Assembly: GCA_038326325.1 (NCBI GenBank)
Contig: JBBQJW010000007.1
Span: forward strand, 62,001-126,000
Reading direction: 5' to 3'
DNA from: UBA10324 sp038326325
Lineage (GTDB): Bacteria > Bacteroidota > Bacteroidia > Chitinophagales > UBA10324
DNA length: 64,000 nt
Shown: piece by piece, positions 47,314-54,960 of the stretch
Numbering within the stretch: the first letter of the stretch is position 1
Layout: every line of letters begins with the position of its first letter
Notes under the pieces: generated by a model
What the model saw: the letters and a program-made list of their open reading frames with translations, nothing else
The model's database searches: none
Told to the model about the DNA's origin: nothing
Made by a program: the position numbers and the translations under genes

Positions 47314-47525
47314 TTCATCGCTTTGAACTTCGCTTTGATTTCTTCAACAGTAAAAAAAGTTGCTTTACCTGATTCAATTAACGCCATACGACGGTCTAAT
47401 TCTTTTTTTTGCTTTGATGTAAGTGTAGATTGATGTTCTTCCGCGATACTGTCCCAGATATTTTCAACGAGCAATATTTTTTCGGCAGTGCTTAATTGCT
47501 GAATTTGCTTCTCAATCTTTTTCAT
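47310..47525 (-). CDS. Antitoxin, addiction-module component family
   Basis: 71 aa, MKKIEKQIQQLSTAEKILLVENIWDSIAEEH..., a helix-rich protein of the type annotated as putative addiction module component (TIGR02574-like): the (L/I)S-x-x-E(K/R)-x-x-L-x-x-x-(I/L)WDS-(I/L) pattern is clear. It should bind and neutralise the ParE-like toxin encoded next to it, and may repress the pair. The ATG at 47525 is the only choice. Confidence 0.88.
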   Translation of the reverse strand: MKKIEKQIQQLSTAEKILLVENIWDSIAEEHQSTLTSKQKKELDRRMALIESGKATFFTVEEIKAKFKAMK

Positions 47526-47631
47526 TCGGTTATTTTTTTACGAATATAGTTTCTTCAAGAAGTTTTTGAAATTAAATTTTTGAAATCTTGAATCGTTGAA
47601 ATAATAATTCTAATTTCTAAACTGTAACATC

Positions 47632-49269
47632 CTACTTAGCTTCAACTTCAATCTCCTCACCATTCTTATCATAAAAATGATATTCGTTAATGGGGTTCGA
47701 TTCGCTGCTGTCGATGGTAACCCACTGACCATACTTGCGCCGCCACTTCCACTGAATGGATGAGAACATTATTCCCTGCTTGAAATAAGATTCAAGATAC
47801 GGATGAACAAAGAGTGTTATTTTTTTCTGGTTCTGTTTTGTAATGAGGTGTTCGAGTTTCTTTTCAATGTCATCACTCAATAATATAGAAGGACCAATCA
47901 TTCCGGTACCGTTACACGCAGGACAGGTTTCGAGCGTGGCGATATTTATCTGCGGCTTCACACGCTGCCGTGTTATTTGCATGATGCCGAATTTGCTCAA
48001 AGGCAAAATGGTGTGCCGCGCTTTGTCGAGCTTCATGTAAGTCATCATCGCATTGTTGAGTATGCGCTTGTTTTCGGGATTGCGCACATCAATAAAATCA
48101 ATCACAATAATGCCACCGATATCGCGAAGGCGAAGCTGGCGCGCAATTTCCTCCGCAGCTTCCATGTTCACCTTCATCGCGTTTCCTTCCATGTTATCGT
48201 CGCCACCCATTTTGTGTCCGCTGTTCACATCCACAACATGCAGGGCTTCGGTGTGTTCGATAATAATGTAAGCGCCGCTGTCAAGATTAACTGTTTTTCC
48301 AAAAGTTGATTTTATCTGTCGGGTAATATCGAACTGATCGAAGAGCGGAGTTTTACCTGAATATAATTGAACGATATTTTCTTTATCGGGAGCAATGCGA
48401 CTGATGTACGAGCGCACATCATCAAACATTTCCTTGCTGTTCACTACAATTTTACTGAAAGTAGGATTTAGAATATCGCGCAGCATGGTGGATGTTTTAT
48501 CCATCTCGCTAAGCACCTTGCGAGGCGCAACAGCATCCTTGAGCGACAGCGACATTTCATTCCACTTCTTGCTCATGGTTTCGATGTCTTCGTGCAGATC
48601 GGCTACCGATTTTCCTTCGGCAACTGTTCGAACTATCACTCCGAAATTTTTCGGACGAATACTTTCAACCAACCGTAACAGTCGCTTGCGTTCGTCGCCC
48701 GAAGTAATTTTCTTCGAAATATTTATTTCATTTTTAAACGGAATAAGCACCACATATCTTCCTGCCAAAGAAATATCGCAACTCAAACGATGACCTTTAG
48801 TGCTGATAGGTTCTTTAGTAATCTGAACTAATACCGGTTGACGCTTGCTGAACAGTGTTCCGATTTTTCCGGTCTTGAAAGTTTCGGTTTCGAGTTTAAA
48901 GTTGGCGAGGTCGCCTGTTGCCTGACCCGCAAGCGCCATGTTGGTGTATTTCTGCACCGAACGAATTTGCGAACCGAGGTCGGAGTAATGCAGGAAACCA
49001 TTTTTCTGAAAACCAATATCAACGAAAGCAGCATTCAGTCCCGGCAATATTTTCTGCATTTGTGCCAACACAATATCTCCGATGGCGAACGATGAATTCA
49101 CCTGGTCTTGCTGAATCTCAACTAATTTTTTGTCTTCGAGCAAAGCGATATCAATGCCGCCGCTCGATGCGGTAGCTACATATAATTCCCTTGCTAATTG
49201 AGGATTCGGCTTTCGTGCCGCTTTTTCAATTACATCGGGTGGCTGTGTTGTGTTACTATCGTCTGCCAT
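47632..49269 (-). CDS. rng: Ribonuclease G/E family endoribonuclease
   Basis: Endonuclease for rRNA maturation and mRNA decay. An S1 domain is at the N-terminus (GDIVLAQMQKILPGLNAAFVDIGFQKNGFLHYSDL), then the RNase H-like and DNase I-like catalytic region with Mg ligands in HVVDVNSGHK and GIIVIDFIDVRNPENK, and the Zn-link CPACNGTG. The 545-aa length from the ATG at 49269 (MADDSNTTQPP) is typical of RNase G; the open frame begins 16 codons earlier. Its last 25 codons occur twice: here and as a relic beyond the TA module. It belongs to a conserved Bacteroidota run: HU, TPR, micro-protein, rng. Confidence 0.96.
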   Translation of the reverse strand: MADDSNTTQPPDVIEKAARKPNPQLARELYVATASSGGIDIALLEDKKLVEIQQDQVNSSFAIGDIVLAQMQKILPGLNAAFVDIGFQKNGFLHYSDLGSQIRSVQKYTNMALAGQATGDLANFKLETETFKTGKIGTLFSKRQPVLVQITKEPISTKGHRLSCDISLAGRYVVLIPFKNEINISKKITSGDERKRLLRLVESIRPKNFGVIVRTVAEGKSVADLHEDIETMSKKWNEMSLSLKDAVAPRKVLSEMDKTSTMLRDILNPTFSKIVVNSKEMFDDVRSYISRIAPDKENIVQLYSGKTPLFDQFDITRQIKSTFGKTVNLDSGAYIIIEHTEALHVVDVNSGHKMGGDDNMEGNAMKVNMEAAEEIARQLRLRDIGGIIVIDFIDVRNPENKRILNNAMMTYMKLDKARHTILPLSKFGIMQITRQRVKPQINIATLETCPACNGTGMIGPSILLSDDIEKKLEHLITKQNQKKITLFVHPYLESYFKQGIMFSSIQWKWRRKYGQWVTIDSSESNPINEYHFYDKNGEEIEVEAK

Positions 49270-49426
49270 TATCTGTCTTGATAACTGAAACACCTGAAAA
49301 TAAAATAGACCCGACACATATAGTTATTGTCGGGCTTACAAATTTCAAAATTGTTTTCGATTATAAATCATCTTCGAAAATCTTTTTATAAAACGATTCA
49401 TGAGGATGTAACAGAAAAAACAATTA

Positions 49427-49522
49427 CTACTTGTTTTTCTTTTTATGTCTGTTCTTGCGTAATCTTTTTTTGCGCTTGTGTGTCGCCATTTTATGACGCT
49501 TTCTTTTCTTACCGCTTGGCAT
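49427..49522 (-). CDS. 31-residue basic micro-protein, Bacteroidota-conserved type
   Basis: The ATG at 49520-49522 opens a 31-codon frame starting MPSGKKRKRHKMATHKRKKR and ending KKKNK before a TAG. Of the 31 residues, 20 are K or R and four are H, as in small ribosomal proteins. I recall near-identical short genes in many Bacteroidota at the same place between rng and an HU/TPR gene pair, so I take it as real. Its most likely partner is rRNA; a ribosomal or ribosome-assembly role is inferred. It is 4 bp from the TPR gene on the same strand and 157 bp from rng, with a TGTAACAG site at 49407 in that gap. Confidence 0.85.
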   Translation of the reverse strand: MPSGKKRKRHKMATHKRKKRLRKNRHKKKNK

Positions 49523-49526
49523 AGAG

Positions 49527-50384
49527 TTATGAATTTTTTATTTGGTTAATGTATTCGTCTAATTGTTTTTGAAACGAAGGAGATTTTTCCAACTCCTTAC
49601 ACTTCTCGAACATTTTAATTGCATCTTCTTTTTTTCCTGTTGCCCTGTATGCTTCTCCGAGGTGAAAATAAGCTTCCGTGTTTTTCGGATAAAGCTTTAT
49701 CGTTCTCTCCAATCGCGTGATGGCTTTCGGATACTGACCTGAAACTATGGCGAGGCGCCCTAAAGTTACATTCATCAGCTCGTTATCGGGGTCGGTTTTT
49801 TCAATGTCTTTTAAAAGCAAAACCCCGTTCATCACATTCCCCATTCCATCTATCAGACTCACCGCTTCAAGCACTTTCAATTTTGTGTCCGTAGTGTCGA
49901 ACCGCAAAGCACTTGCGTAACACTCGAATGCCCGTTGACCGGCAAACAATTTTGCTGAACTATCACCCGTGTTCTGGAAACCCACAAAATAATAATCAGC
50001 CGCCGTTTTCCAATTGTCCTCTGTCGAATCCAATTGAGCAGCTTCTTCAAAGTAGTGAGCACACACAATCAGATTTTCTGTTCTTGCCCAAAGGTTGCCT
50101 AAGTTTTTCAGCGACTTTACTTTTTCAGTGGCCGATGATTTATCAGCTAACTGTTTAAGTAGTGCAACCGAATCTTTTTGCTCCTTTGTTAAAGTGCCGC
50201 CTGCAAGTTCCAGCAATTTGTCGAACGACATTGTGCTGTTTCTGACTGGCATTGTTCCACCTTCCATCGGACCTTTGGCTTCTGTTACAGGTCTTGTTTT
50301 GGTATCACCGAAAAAGTACAATGCTGCAACTAATCCTGCTCCTAAGAGCACCAAAAGGATCTGTTGAATTGTTGTACGATTCAA
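49527..50384 (-). CDS. Membrane-anchored tetratricopeptide repeat protein
   Basis: 285 aa. One N-terminal TM helix (LLVLLGAGLVAALYFFG), a linker, then TPR-like helices: LKNLGNLWARTENLIVCAHYFEEAAQLDS, a YFVGFQNTGDSSAKLFAGQRAFECYASAL unit, LGRLAIVSGQYPKAITRLERTIKLYPKN and AYFHLGEAYRATGKKEDAIKMFEKCKELE. TPRs mediate protein contacts; the partner is unknown. Start appears to be a TTG at 50382-50384, since no ATG precedes the TM helix. It sits 5 bp after the HU gene in the conserved HU-TPR-(micro-protein)-rng order. Confidence 0.85.
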   Translation of the reverse strand: MNRTTIQQILLVLLGAGLVAALYFFGDTKTRPVTEAKGPMEGGTMPVRNSTMSFDKLLELAGGTLTKEQKDSVALLKQLADKSSATEKVKSLKNLGNLWARTENLIVCAHYFEEAAQLDSTEDNWKTAADYYFVGFQNTGDSSAKLFAGQRAFECYASALRFDTTDTKLKVLEAVSLIDGMGNVMNGVLLLKDIEKTDPDNELMNVTLGRLAIVSGQYPKAITRLERTIKLYPKNTEAYFHLGEAYRATGKKEDAIKMFEKCKELEKSPSFQKQLDEYINQIKNS

Positions 50385-50389
50385 AGAAC

Positions 50390-50698
50390 TTATTTTTTCT
50401 CTGCTGCTGCTTTCTTACTTGCTGCGCTTTTCACGCGGTCAATAAAAACTTTAGCAGGTTTAAAAGCAGGGATGTAATGTTCAGGAATTACGATTGATTC
50501 ATTGCGGGTAATGATTCGACCGATTTTAGCGGCGCGCTTCTTCACCACAAAACTTCCGAATCCCCTGATGTAAACATTATCTCCCAGTTTGAGCGACTCT
50601 TTTACTTCTTTAAAAAATGCCTCCATCGAAATCAGCACATCATTCTTAGGCAATCCGGTCTTTTCAGAAATCTTATTAATCAGGTCAGCTTTTCTCAT
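50390..50698 (-). CDS. HU/IHF-family DNA-binding protein
   Basis: 102 aa. Histone-like fold: MRKADLINKISEKTGLPKNDVLISMEAFFKEVKESLKLGDNVYIRGFGSF at the N-terminus, the DNA-binding arm region KKRAAKIGRIITRNESIVIPEHYIPAFKP with the P that intercalates in other HU proteins displaced to IPEHYIPAF, and a lysine/alanine tail. It compacts and bends DNA as a dimer. It is the first gene of the HU-TPR-micro-protein-rng group and divergent from mutY. A second HU gene is at 57681. Confidence 0.93.
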   Translation of the reverse strand: MRKADLINKISEKTGLPKNDVLISMEAFFKEVKESLKLGDNVYIRGFGSFVVKKRAAKIGRIITRNESIVIPEHYIPAFKPAKVFIDRVKSAASKKAAAEKK

Positions 50699-50743
50699 TT
50701 AGCAATGATTTACAGTCCTTTAAGTTTTATTTTAAGAGGGGTG

Positions 50744-50772
50744 CAAATGTAATCGAACAATTCAATTTTCAA
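50744..50772 (-). promoter_or_regulatory. Putative promoter of the HU-TPR-rng operon
   Basis: The minus strand has TACATTTG (50744-50751) as a -7 box and TTG (50770-50772) 18 nt upstream as a -33 element, matching the Bacteroidota spacing. The predicted start is about 40 nt before the HU ATG. Confidence 0.5.
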
Positions 50773-50889
50773 GGAGTGAAAGGAAATGATTTTGAAATGC
50801 GTTTCTGTCAATGTTAAAGCTAAATGGCGGCTCATTTTTTTCAATTCCCATATTTTTTTCTTTCTCATTTTCGCCTCGCTCATTCTTCT

Positions 50890-51951
50890 ATGAAAAAATC
50901 CGATTCAAAAACTTCTTTCACCAAAAATCTTCTTCAATGGAATAAGAAGAATGAACGAAGTTTTCCGTGGAAGGAAACCAACGACCCGTATAAAATATGG
51001 CTGTCAGAAATTATTCTGCAACAAACAAGAGTGGAACAAGGGCTTCCCTATTATTTGAAAATGGTAAAACTATTTCCGACTGTTACACATCTGGCAAAAG
51101 CGAAAGAAGATACAATACTAAAAGCGTGGCAGGGATTGGGCTATTATTCCCGTGCAAGAAATTTGCAATCAGCTGCGAAATACATTGTTGAAGAATTGAA
51201 AGGGAAATTTCCGGATGATTACGAGGGTTGGCGGAAAGTAAAAGGAGTAGGACCATACACGGCGGCGGCGATAGTTTCATTCGCATATAATCTTCCTCAT
51301 GCGGTTGTGGATGGAAATGTGTTTCGCGTGTTATCAAGATATTTTGGAATTGATACTCCCATTGATTCGGGGGAAGGAAAAAATGTTTTCACGGCACTTG
51401 CGAACGAATTGATTGCGCAAAAAGAAGCCGGTCGTTTCAACCAGGCAATTATGGATTTGGGCGCAACGGTTTGCAAACCTGCTTCACCGCAGTGTAACAG
51501 TTGTCCTGTACAAAAAAATTGCGTGGCGCTTAAAAAAAATCTGATTGATACACTTCCTGTAAAAGGAAAAAAGTTAGTGTTGAAAGACCGCTACTTTCAT
51601 TACATCATTGCTGAAAATGAAAAAGGATTTTTAGTGGAAAAAAGAAAAGGCAACGACATTTGGAAAGGACTGTATCAATTCCCAATGATTGAAGCAGATA
51701 AATTTCTTTCGCCAAAAAAACTGATGGAACATCCGCTGCTGAAAAATATTTCTTCCAATAAAAAATTAAAATTGACTGCGGGCGAAAAGTTCATACAATT
51801 GCTTTCTCATCAGCGAATTCATGCAAAGTTTTTTATTCTTTCTTCCAATGAAATAAAATCATCGAACTTTGAATTCAAACAAAAGCTACACTTGAAAAAG
51901 TTAGCTGTGCCTAAATTGATAGAGCACTATTTGAAAATAATTTTACATTAG
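50890..51951 (+). CDS. mutY: A/G-specific adenine glycosylase
   Basis: Removes A mispaired with 8-oxo-G. The ATG at 50890 (MKKSDSKTSF) is chosen; the open frame goes 22 codons further upstream with atypical sequence. Order: NDPYKIWLSEIILQQTRVEQ, helix-hairpin-helix VKGVGPYTAAAIVSFAYN, catalytic Asp in AVVDGNVFRVLSRYF, 4Fe-4S cluster Cys residues in CKPASPQCNSCPVQKNC, and a C-terminal NUDIX-like domain (FLVEKRKGNDIWKGLYQFPMIE) that reads 8-oxo-G. The 353-aa length is normal. It is followed by ssb, gldE and gldD, a set seen in many Bacteroidota. Confidence 0.95.
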   Translation: MKKSDSKTSFTKNLLQWNKKNERSFPWKETNDPYKIWLSEIILQQTRVEQGLPYYLKMVKLFPTVTHLAKAKEDTILKAWQGLGYYSRARNLQSAAKYIVEELKGKFPDDYEGWRKVKGVGPYTAAAIVSFAYNLPHAVVDGNVFRVLSRYFGIDTPIDSGEGKNVFTALANELIAQKEAGRFNQAIMDLGATVCKPASPQCNSCPVQKNCVALKKNLIDTLPVKGKKLVLKDRYFHYIIAENEKGFLVEKRKGNDIWKGLYQFPMIEADKFLSPKKLMEHPLLKNISSNKKLKLTAGEKFIQLLSHQRIHAKFFILSSNEIKSSNFEFKQKLHLKKLAVPKLIEHYLKIILH

Positions 51952-51973
51952 TCTCACAATAAAACACCAAAAT

Positions 51974-52402
51974 ATGAGAGGAGTAAACAAAGTTATCCTG
52001 ATGGGAAATATCGGTAGCGACCCCGAAATTCAAACCCTCGAAGGCGGAATTAAACTGGCGAAATTTCGTCTCGCTACCACCGAAGGCATCAAGGACAAAA
52101 ACGGAAATCGTATTACCGAATGGCACAACATTGTTGCATGGCGCTTCTTAGGTGATTTCTGTGAAAAGTATGTTCACAAAGGCGATTTGATTTTTATCGA
52201 AGGCAGATTGCGCACTCACAGTTGGTCTGATGCAAACAACAACAAGCATTACAAAACTGAAGTTGTTGCGGACACCATTAATATTCATTCAAGAAAAGAT
52301 AGCGTACAGAAAACTGCAACAGATAATACTTCGGTTCCTGTTGAATCGCAAGTTGAACCTGGCTCATCAGACAATGAGGTTGCTGATGACCTTCCGTTTT
52401 AA
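51974..52402 (+). CDS. ssb: Single-stranded DNA-binding protein
   Basis: 142 aa. OB-fold with the N-terminal RGVNKVILMGNIGSDPEIQ, WHNIVAWRFLGDFCEKYVHKGDLIFIEGRLRTHSW, and a disordered linker ending in the acidic tip ADDLPF that recruits repair and replication partners. The length is typical for Bacteroidota SSB. It lies 22 bp after mutY and 59 bp before gldE on the same strand. Confidence 0.97.
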   Translation: MRGVNKVILMGNIGSDPEIQTLEGGIKLAKFRLATTEGIKDKNGNRITEWHNIVAWRFLGDFCEKYVHKGDLIFIEGRLRTHSWSDANNNKHYKTEVVADTINIHSRKDSVQKTATDNTSVPVESQVEPGSSDNEVADDLPF

Positions 52403-52461
52403 TTTTGCCTCGTCAAAACTTTTAATCCTCATTGGAAAATTCTGATAGTTGCGGGCGGTTG

Positions 52462-53778
52462 ATGATTGTGCTTTTCTCCCTTGGTTCTCAACCGCTCACT
52501 TTTTACCTCGCTTTACTTTCGTTACTTGCTGTTTTTTTAACAATATCCATCGCGCTTCTTGGTGGTGCTGAAACAGCAATCTTCTCTCTCAGTTCTAAAG
52601 ACCTTGAAGAATTACAACTTCGCTCGGCGCGACGCTATCAATATCTGTTGCGCATGATGGAGAAACCTCGTTATTTATTAGCAACCATTGATGTACTGCA
52701 AACTTTTTTCAGTGCGTTGTTAGTCTTATTAATTGGCTATGTTTTAGAGGAAATTTCATTCATGAATTTTTCCAACTTGCATTTTTGGTTGCTGTTGCCT
52801 GAAATTATTTTACTTACCACTTTGATGATAGTGTTACAGCATATCATACCAAGAACTTTCGCCGAAAAAAATAATGTAGTGTGGACTTTATGGGTTTTAC
52901 CTGGATTATATTTTTTAGAAAAAATTTTCAGCCCGCTTACAATGCTTGCCATTCACGGTGTAACAGTTGTAGCGAAACATCACGATGAACCTGCAAAGGG
53001 AGAAATGAAAATTTTCGGAAACGAAGCAGCAGAGGAAGAGCAAACAACAGAAAAACAGGAAGCGCGGTTTTTAAAAGGTATTCTGAAATTCGGAAGCACA
53101 CATGTTAAAGAAGTAATGAAGCCGCGAATAGATATGGTGGCACTCGATGCCGATAAATCATTTGAAGAAATTATCAGCGTGGTGAAAGATTCAGGTTACT
53201 CACGCATTCCTGTTTATCGTCAGTCAGTAGATAATATCATTGGTATTTTATACACGAAGGACCTGTTACAGTTTCTCAATGCAAAGAGTGAAATGAGCTG
53301 GTTGAAAATTCTTCGTCCCGCTTTTTTTATTCCTGAAGGAAAACGAATTCCCGATTTACTGATTGAGTTTCAAACGAAGATGTTACACATGGCGGTTGTG
53401 GTGGATGAATACGGAAGCACTGCAGGTATTGTAACTCTCGAAGATATTCTTGAAGAAATCATTGGAGAAATTCGCGATGAATTGGATGAGAAAATAGAAT
53501 TTGAATATTCACAGATAGATAAAAACAATTTTGTATTCGAAGGAAAAACTTTACTTAACGATGCGTATCGTGCCATGGGAATTAAGAACCAACCATTCGA
53601 AGAAGTGAAGGGCGATGTGGATTCCATTGGTGGATTAATACTTGAACTCTGCGGAAAAATTCCCGCTGTGAATGAAGAAATAGAATTCAAACATTTTCGT
53701 TTCAGAGTATTGAACATGGATAATCACCGCATACGAAGAGTGAAAGTTACTTTGGTGGAAGAAGAACCCACGGCTTGA
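52462..53778 (+). CDS. gldE: GldE, gliding motility-associated CNNM/CBS membrane protein
   Basis: 438 aa from the ATG at 52462 (MIVLFSLGSQPLTFYLALL); the frame opens at a TTG 10 codons before. A CNNM (DUF21) domain with four TM segments (about residues 12-170; GGAETAIFSLSSKDLEELQ) is followed by a CBS pair (MKPRIDMVALDADKSFEEIISVVKDSGYSRIPVYR and AVVVDEYGSTAGIVTLEDILEEIIGEIRDE) and a CorC_HlyC domain. This is the GldE layout in gliding Bacteroidota and also that of CorC-type Mg2+/Co2+ transporters. The next gene, gldD, starts 3 bp after its stop, and the mutY-ssb-gldE-gldD order supports the name. Confidence 0.92.
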   Translation: MIVLFSLGSQPLTFYLALLSLLAVFLTISIALLGGAETAIFSLSSKDLEELQLRSARRYQYLLRMMEKPRYLLATIDVLQTFFSALLVLLIGYVLEEISFMNFSNLHFWLLLPEIILLTTLMIVLQHIIPRTFAEKNNVVWTLWVLPGLYFLEKIFSPLTMLAIHGVTVVAKHHDEPAKGEMKIFGNEAAEEEQTTEKQEARFLKGILKFGSTHVKEVMKPRIDMVALDADKSFEEIISVVKDSGYSRIPVYRQSVDNIIGILYTKDLLQFLNAKSEMSWLKILRPAFFIPEGKRIPDLLIEFQTKMLHMAVVVDEYGSTAGIVTLEDILEEIIGEIRDELDEKIEFEYSQIDKNNFVFEGKTLLNDAYRAMGIKNQPFEEVKGDVDSIGGLILELCGKIPAVNEEIEFKHFRFRVLNMDNHRIRRVKVTLVEEEPTA

Positions 53779-53780
53779 AA

Positions 53781-54383
53781 ATGAATTTTAAAAAACAGTA
53801 CTGTTACACTATAATTTTCCTGACTGTTACACTGATTGTTGCGTGTCAGGAAGAGTACACACCAAAGCCGAAAGGATATTTCCGCATTTCATTTCCCGAA
53901 CACACTTATAAATTATACGACCCCGAATTTTGTCCGTTCTCATTTGAATATCCGACTTACGCAAGCATTTCGCGCGATACTGTTTTCCTTGACACAGTTC
54001 CAGAAAATCCCTGTTGGATGGATGTAACCTTCCCTGATTTCAATGGAACGATTTACATGAGCTATAAAGAAATAAATGCTGAACATAATCTTGCGCGCCT
54101 GATTGAAGATGCGCATGTACTCACTTTCAAACATACGGTAAAAGCATCAGGCATTGACGAGAGTATTATCAATTCGCAGAATCATGTTTATGGTTTGTAT
54201 TATAACATCGAAGGAAATGCTGCATCCAATATTCAATTCTTCGCCACTGATAGCGTGAAAAATTTTATTCGCGGCTCACTTTATTTTAACAATGTTCCTA
54301 ATGTTGATTCGCTTGGTCCAGTTATTCATTTCGTTGAAAAAGATATTCGACACATGATAAGCACATTGAAGTGGAAGAATTAA
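53781..54383 (+). CDS. gldD: Gliding motility lipoprotein GldD
   Basis: 200 aa. Signal with lipobox (TLIVAC, about residues 16-21), then EEYTPKPKGYFRISFPEHTYKLYDPEFCPFSFEYPTYASI, the characteristic GldD start. The middle has CWMDVTFPDFNGTIYMSYKEI, and the end IRGSLYFNNVPNVDSLGPVIHFVEKDIRHMI. Two CTGTTACAC sites lie within its first 50 bp. The ATG at 53781 is used; a TTG two codons earlier overlaps the gldE stop. GldD is required for gliding and chitin use in Flavobacterium, probably as part of the T9SS periplasmic assembly. Confidence 0.93.
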   Translation: MNFKKQYCYTIIFLTVTLIVACQEEYTPKPKGYFRISFPEHTYKLYDPEFCPFSFEYPTYASISRDTVFLDTVPENPCWMDVTFPDFNGTIYMSYKEINAEHNLARLIEDAHVLTFKHTVKASGIDESIINSQNHVYGLYYNIEGNAASNIQFFATDSVKNFIRGSLYFNNVPNVDSLGPVIHFVEKDIRHMISTLKWKN

Positions 54384-54422
54384 TTATTTGAGTTTGTACT
54401 TTTACCATAAACAATTTTAAAA

Positions 54423-54617
54423 ATGAAGGGAGTAATTATAATGACAGAAGAGAAAAGCGGAAGAAGAATTGCACAATTGGATTTATCACTTCTGTCAAAG
54501 AACACAAAAGAGCTTGAAGAACTTTTTGATGTGTTGATTTCTGAATCACGAAAGGATGAAAAAGATTTTTCGTGGAGCGCAATAAAAAAAGATTTAAAGA
54601 AGAAGCATAAACTTTAA
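54423..54617 (+). CDS. Putative antitoxin of a RelE-type module
   Basis: 64 aa (MKGVIIMTEEKSGRRIAQLDLS...), charged and helix-rich, with a basic C-terminus (SAIKKDLKKKHKL). It precedes a RelE toxin gene by 3 bp, which is the main reason to call it an antitoxin. An internal ATG at 54441 may be the true start. I recognise no clear family beyond that. Confidence 0.72.
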   Translation: MKGVIIMTEEKSGRRIAQLDLSLLSKNTKELEELFDVLISESRKDEKDFSWSAIKKDLKKKHKL

Positions 54618-54620
54618 ATC

Positions 54621-54878
54621 ATGTATGAAATCTTATTTAAAGAATCTGCGCGTAAGGAATTATTTGCTTTACCCAAAAATGCACTGATTCGAGTATCCGA
54701 TTTAATTGAAAAACTTTCAGCGAATCCGAGACCATCAGGGGTAATAAAATTAAAAGGTAAACAAGAAACGCTCTGGAGAATTCGCAATGGTGATTATCGT
54801 GTGGTTTATAAAATTGAAGATACAATTCGAGTTATCAGCATTCGCAGAATTGCTCATCGCAAGGAAGTATATGATTAA
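54621..54878 (+). CDS. RelE-family mRNA interferase toxin
   Basis: 85 aa. Typical RelE-fold sequence: MYEILFKESARKELFALPKNALIRVSDLIEKLSANPRPSGVIKLKG, LWRIRNGDYRVVYKIED with the R-x-x-x-G-D-Y-R-V-x-Y motif, and IRVISIRRIAHRKEVYD, where R, H and Y are those used in cleavage by this family. It should cut mRNA on the ribosome when freed from its antitoxin. The pair sits between gldD and recG, possibly a recent addition to the conserved gene series. Confidence 0.93.
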   Translation: MYEILFKESARKELFALPKNALIRVSDLIEKLSANPRPSGVIKLKGKQETLWRIRNGDYRVVYKIEDTIRVISIRRIAHRKEVYD

Positions 54879-54960
54879 TAAAAAAATGTTGAAACACTTT
54901 TAACACAACACAAGCACATCTGCTGTTCCTCAATTTACTTTGTGAAGTCGAAAGCAGTTG

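Noticed and set aside
46921..47708. The 78-bp repeat as a simple transposon target-site duplication
   Set aside because: It is too long, the copies differ at five sites that are all silent, and no transposase or terminal inverted repeats are seen in the segment.
48395..48793. 132-codon frame on the plus strand within rng
   Set aside because: Antisense to the conserved catalytic part of RNase G; codon pattern is the mirror of the real gene.
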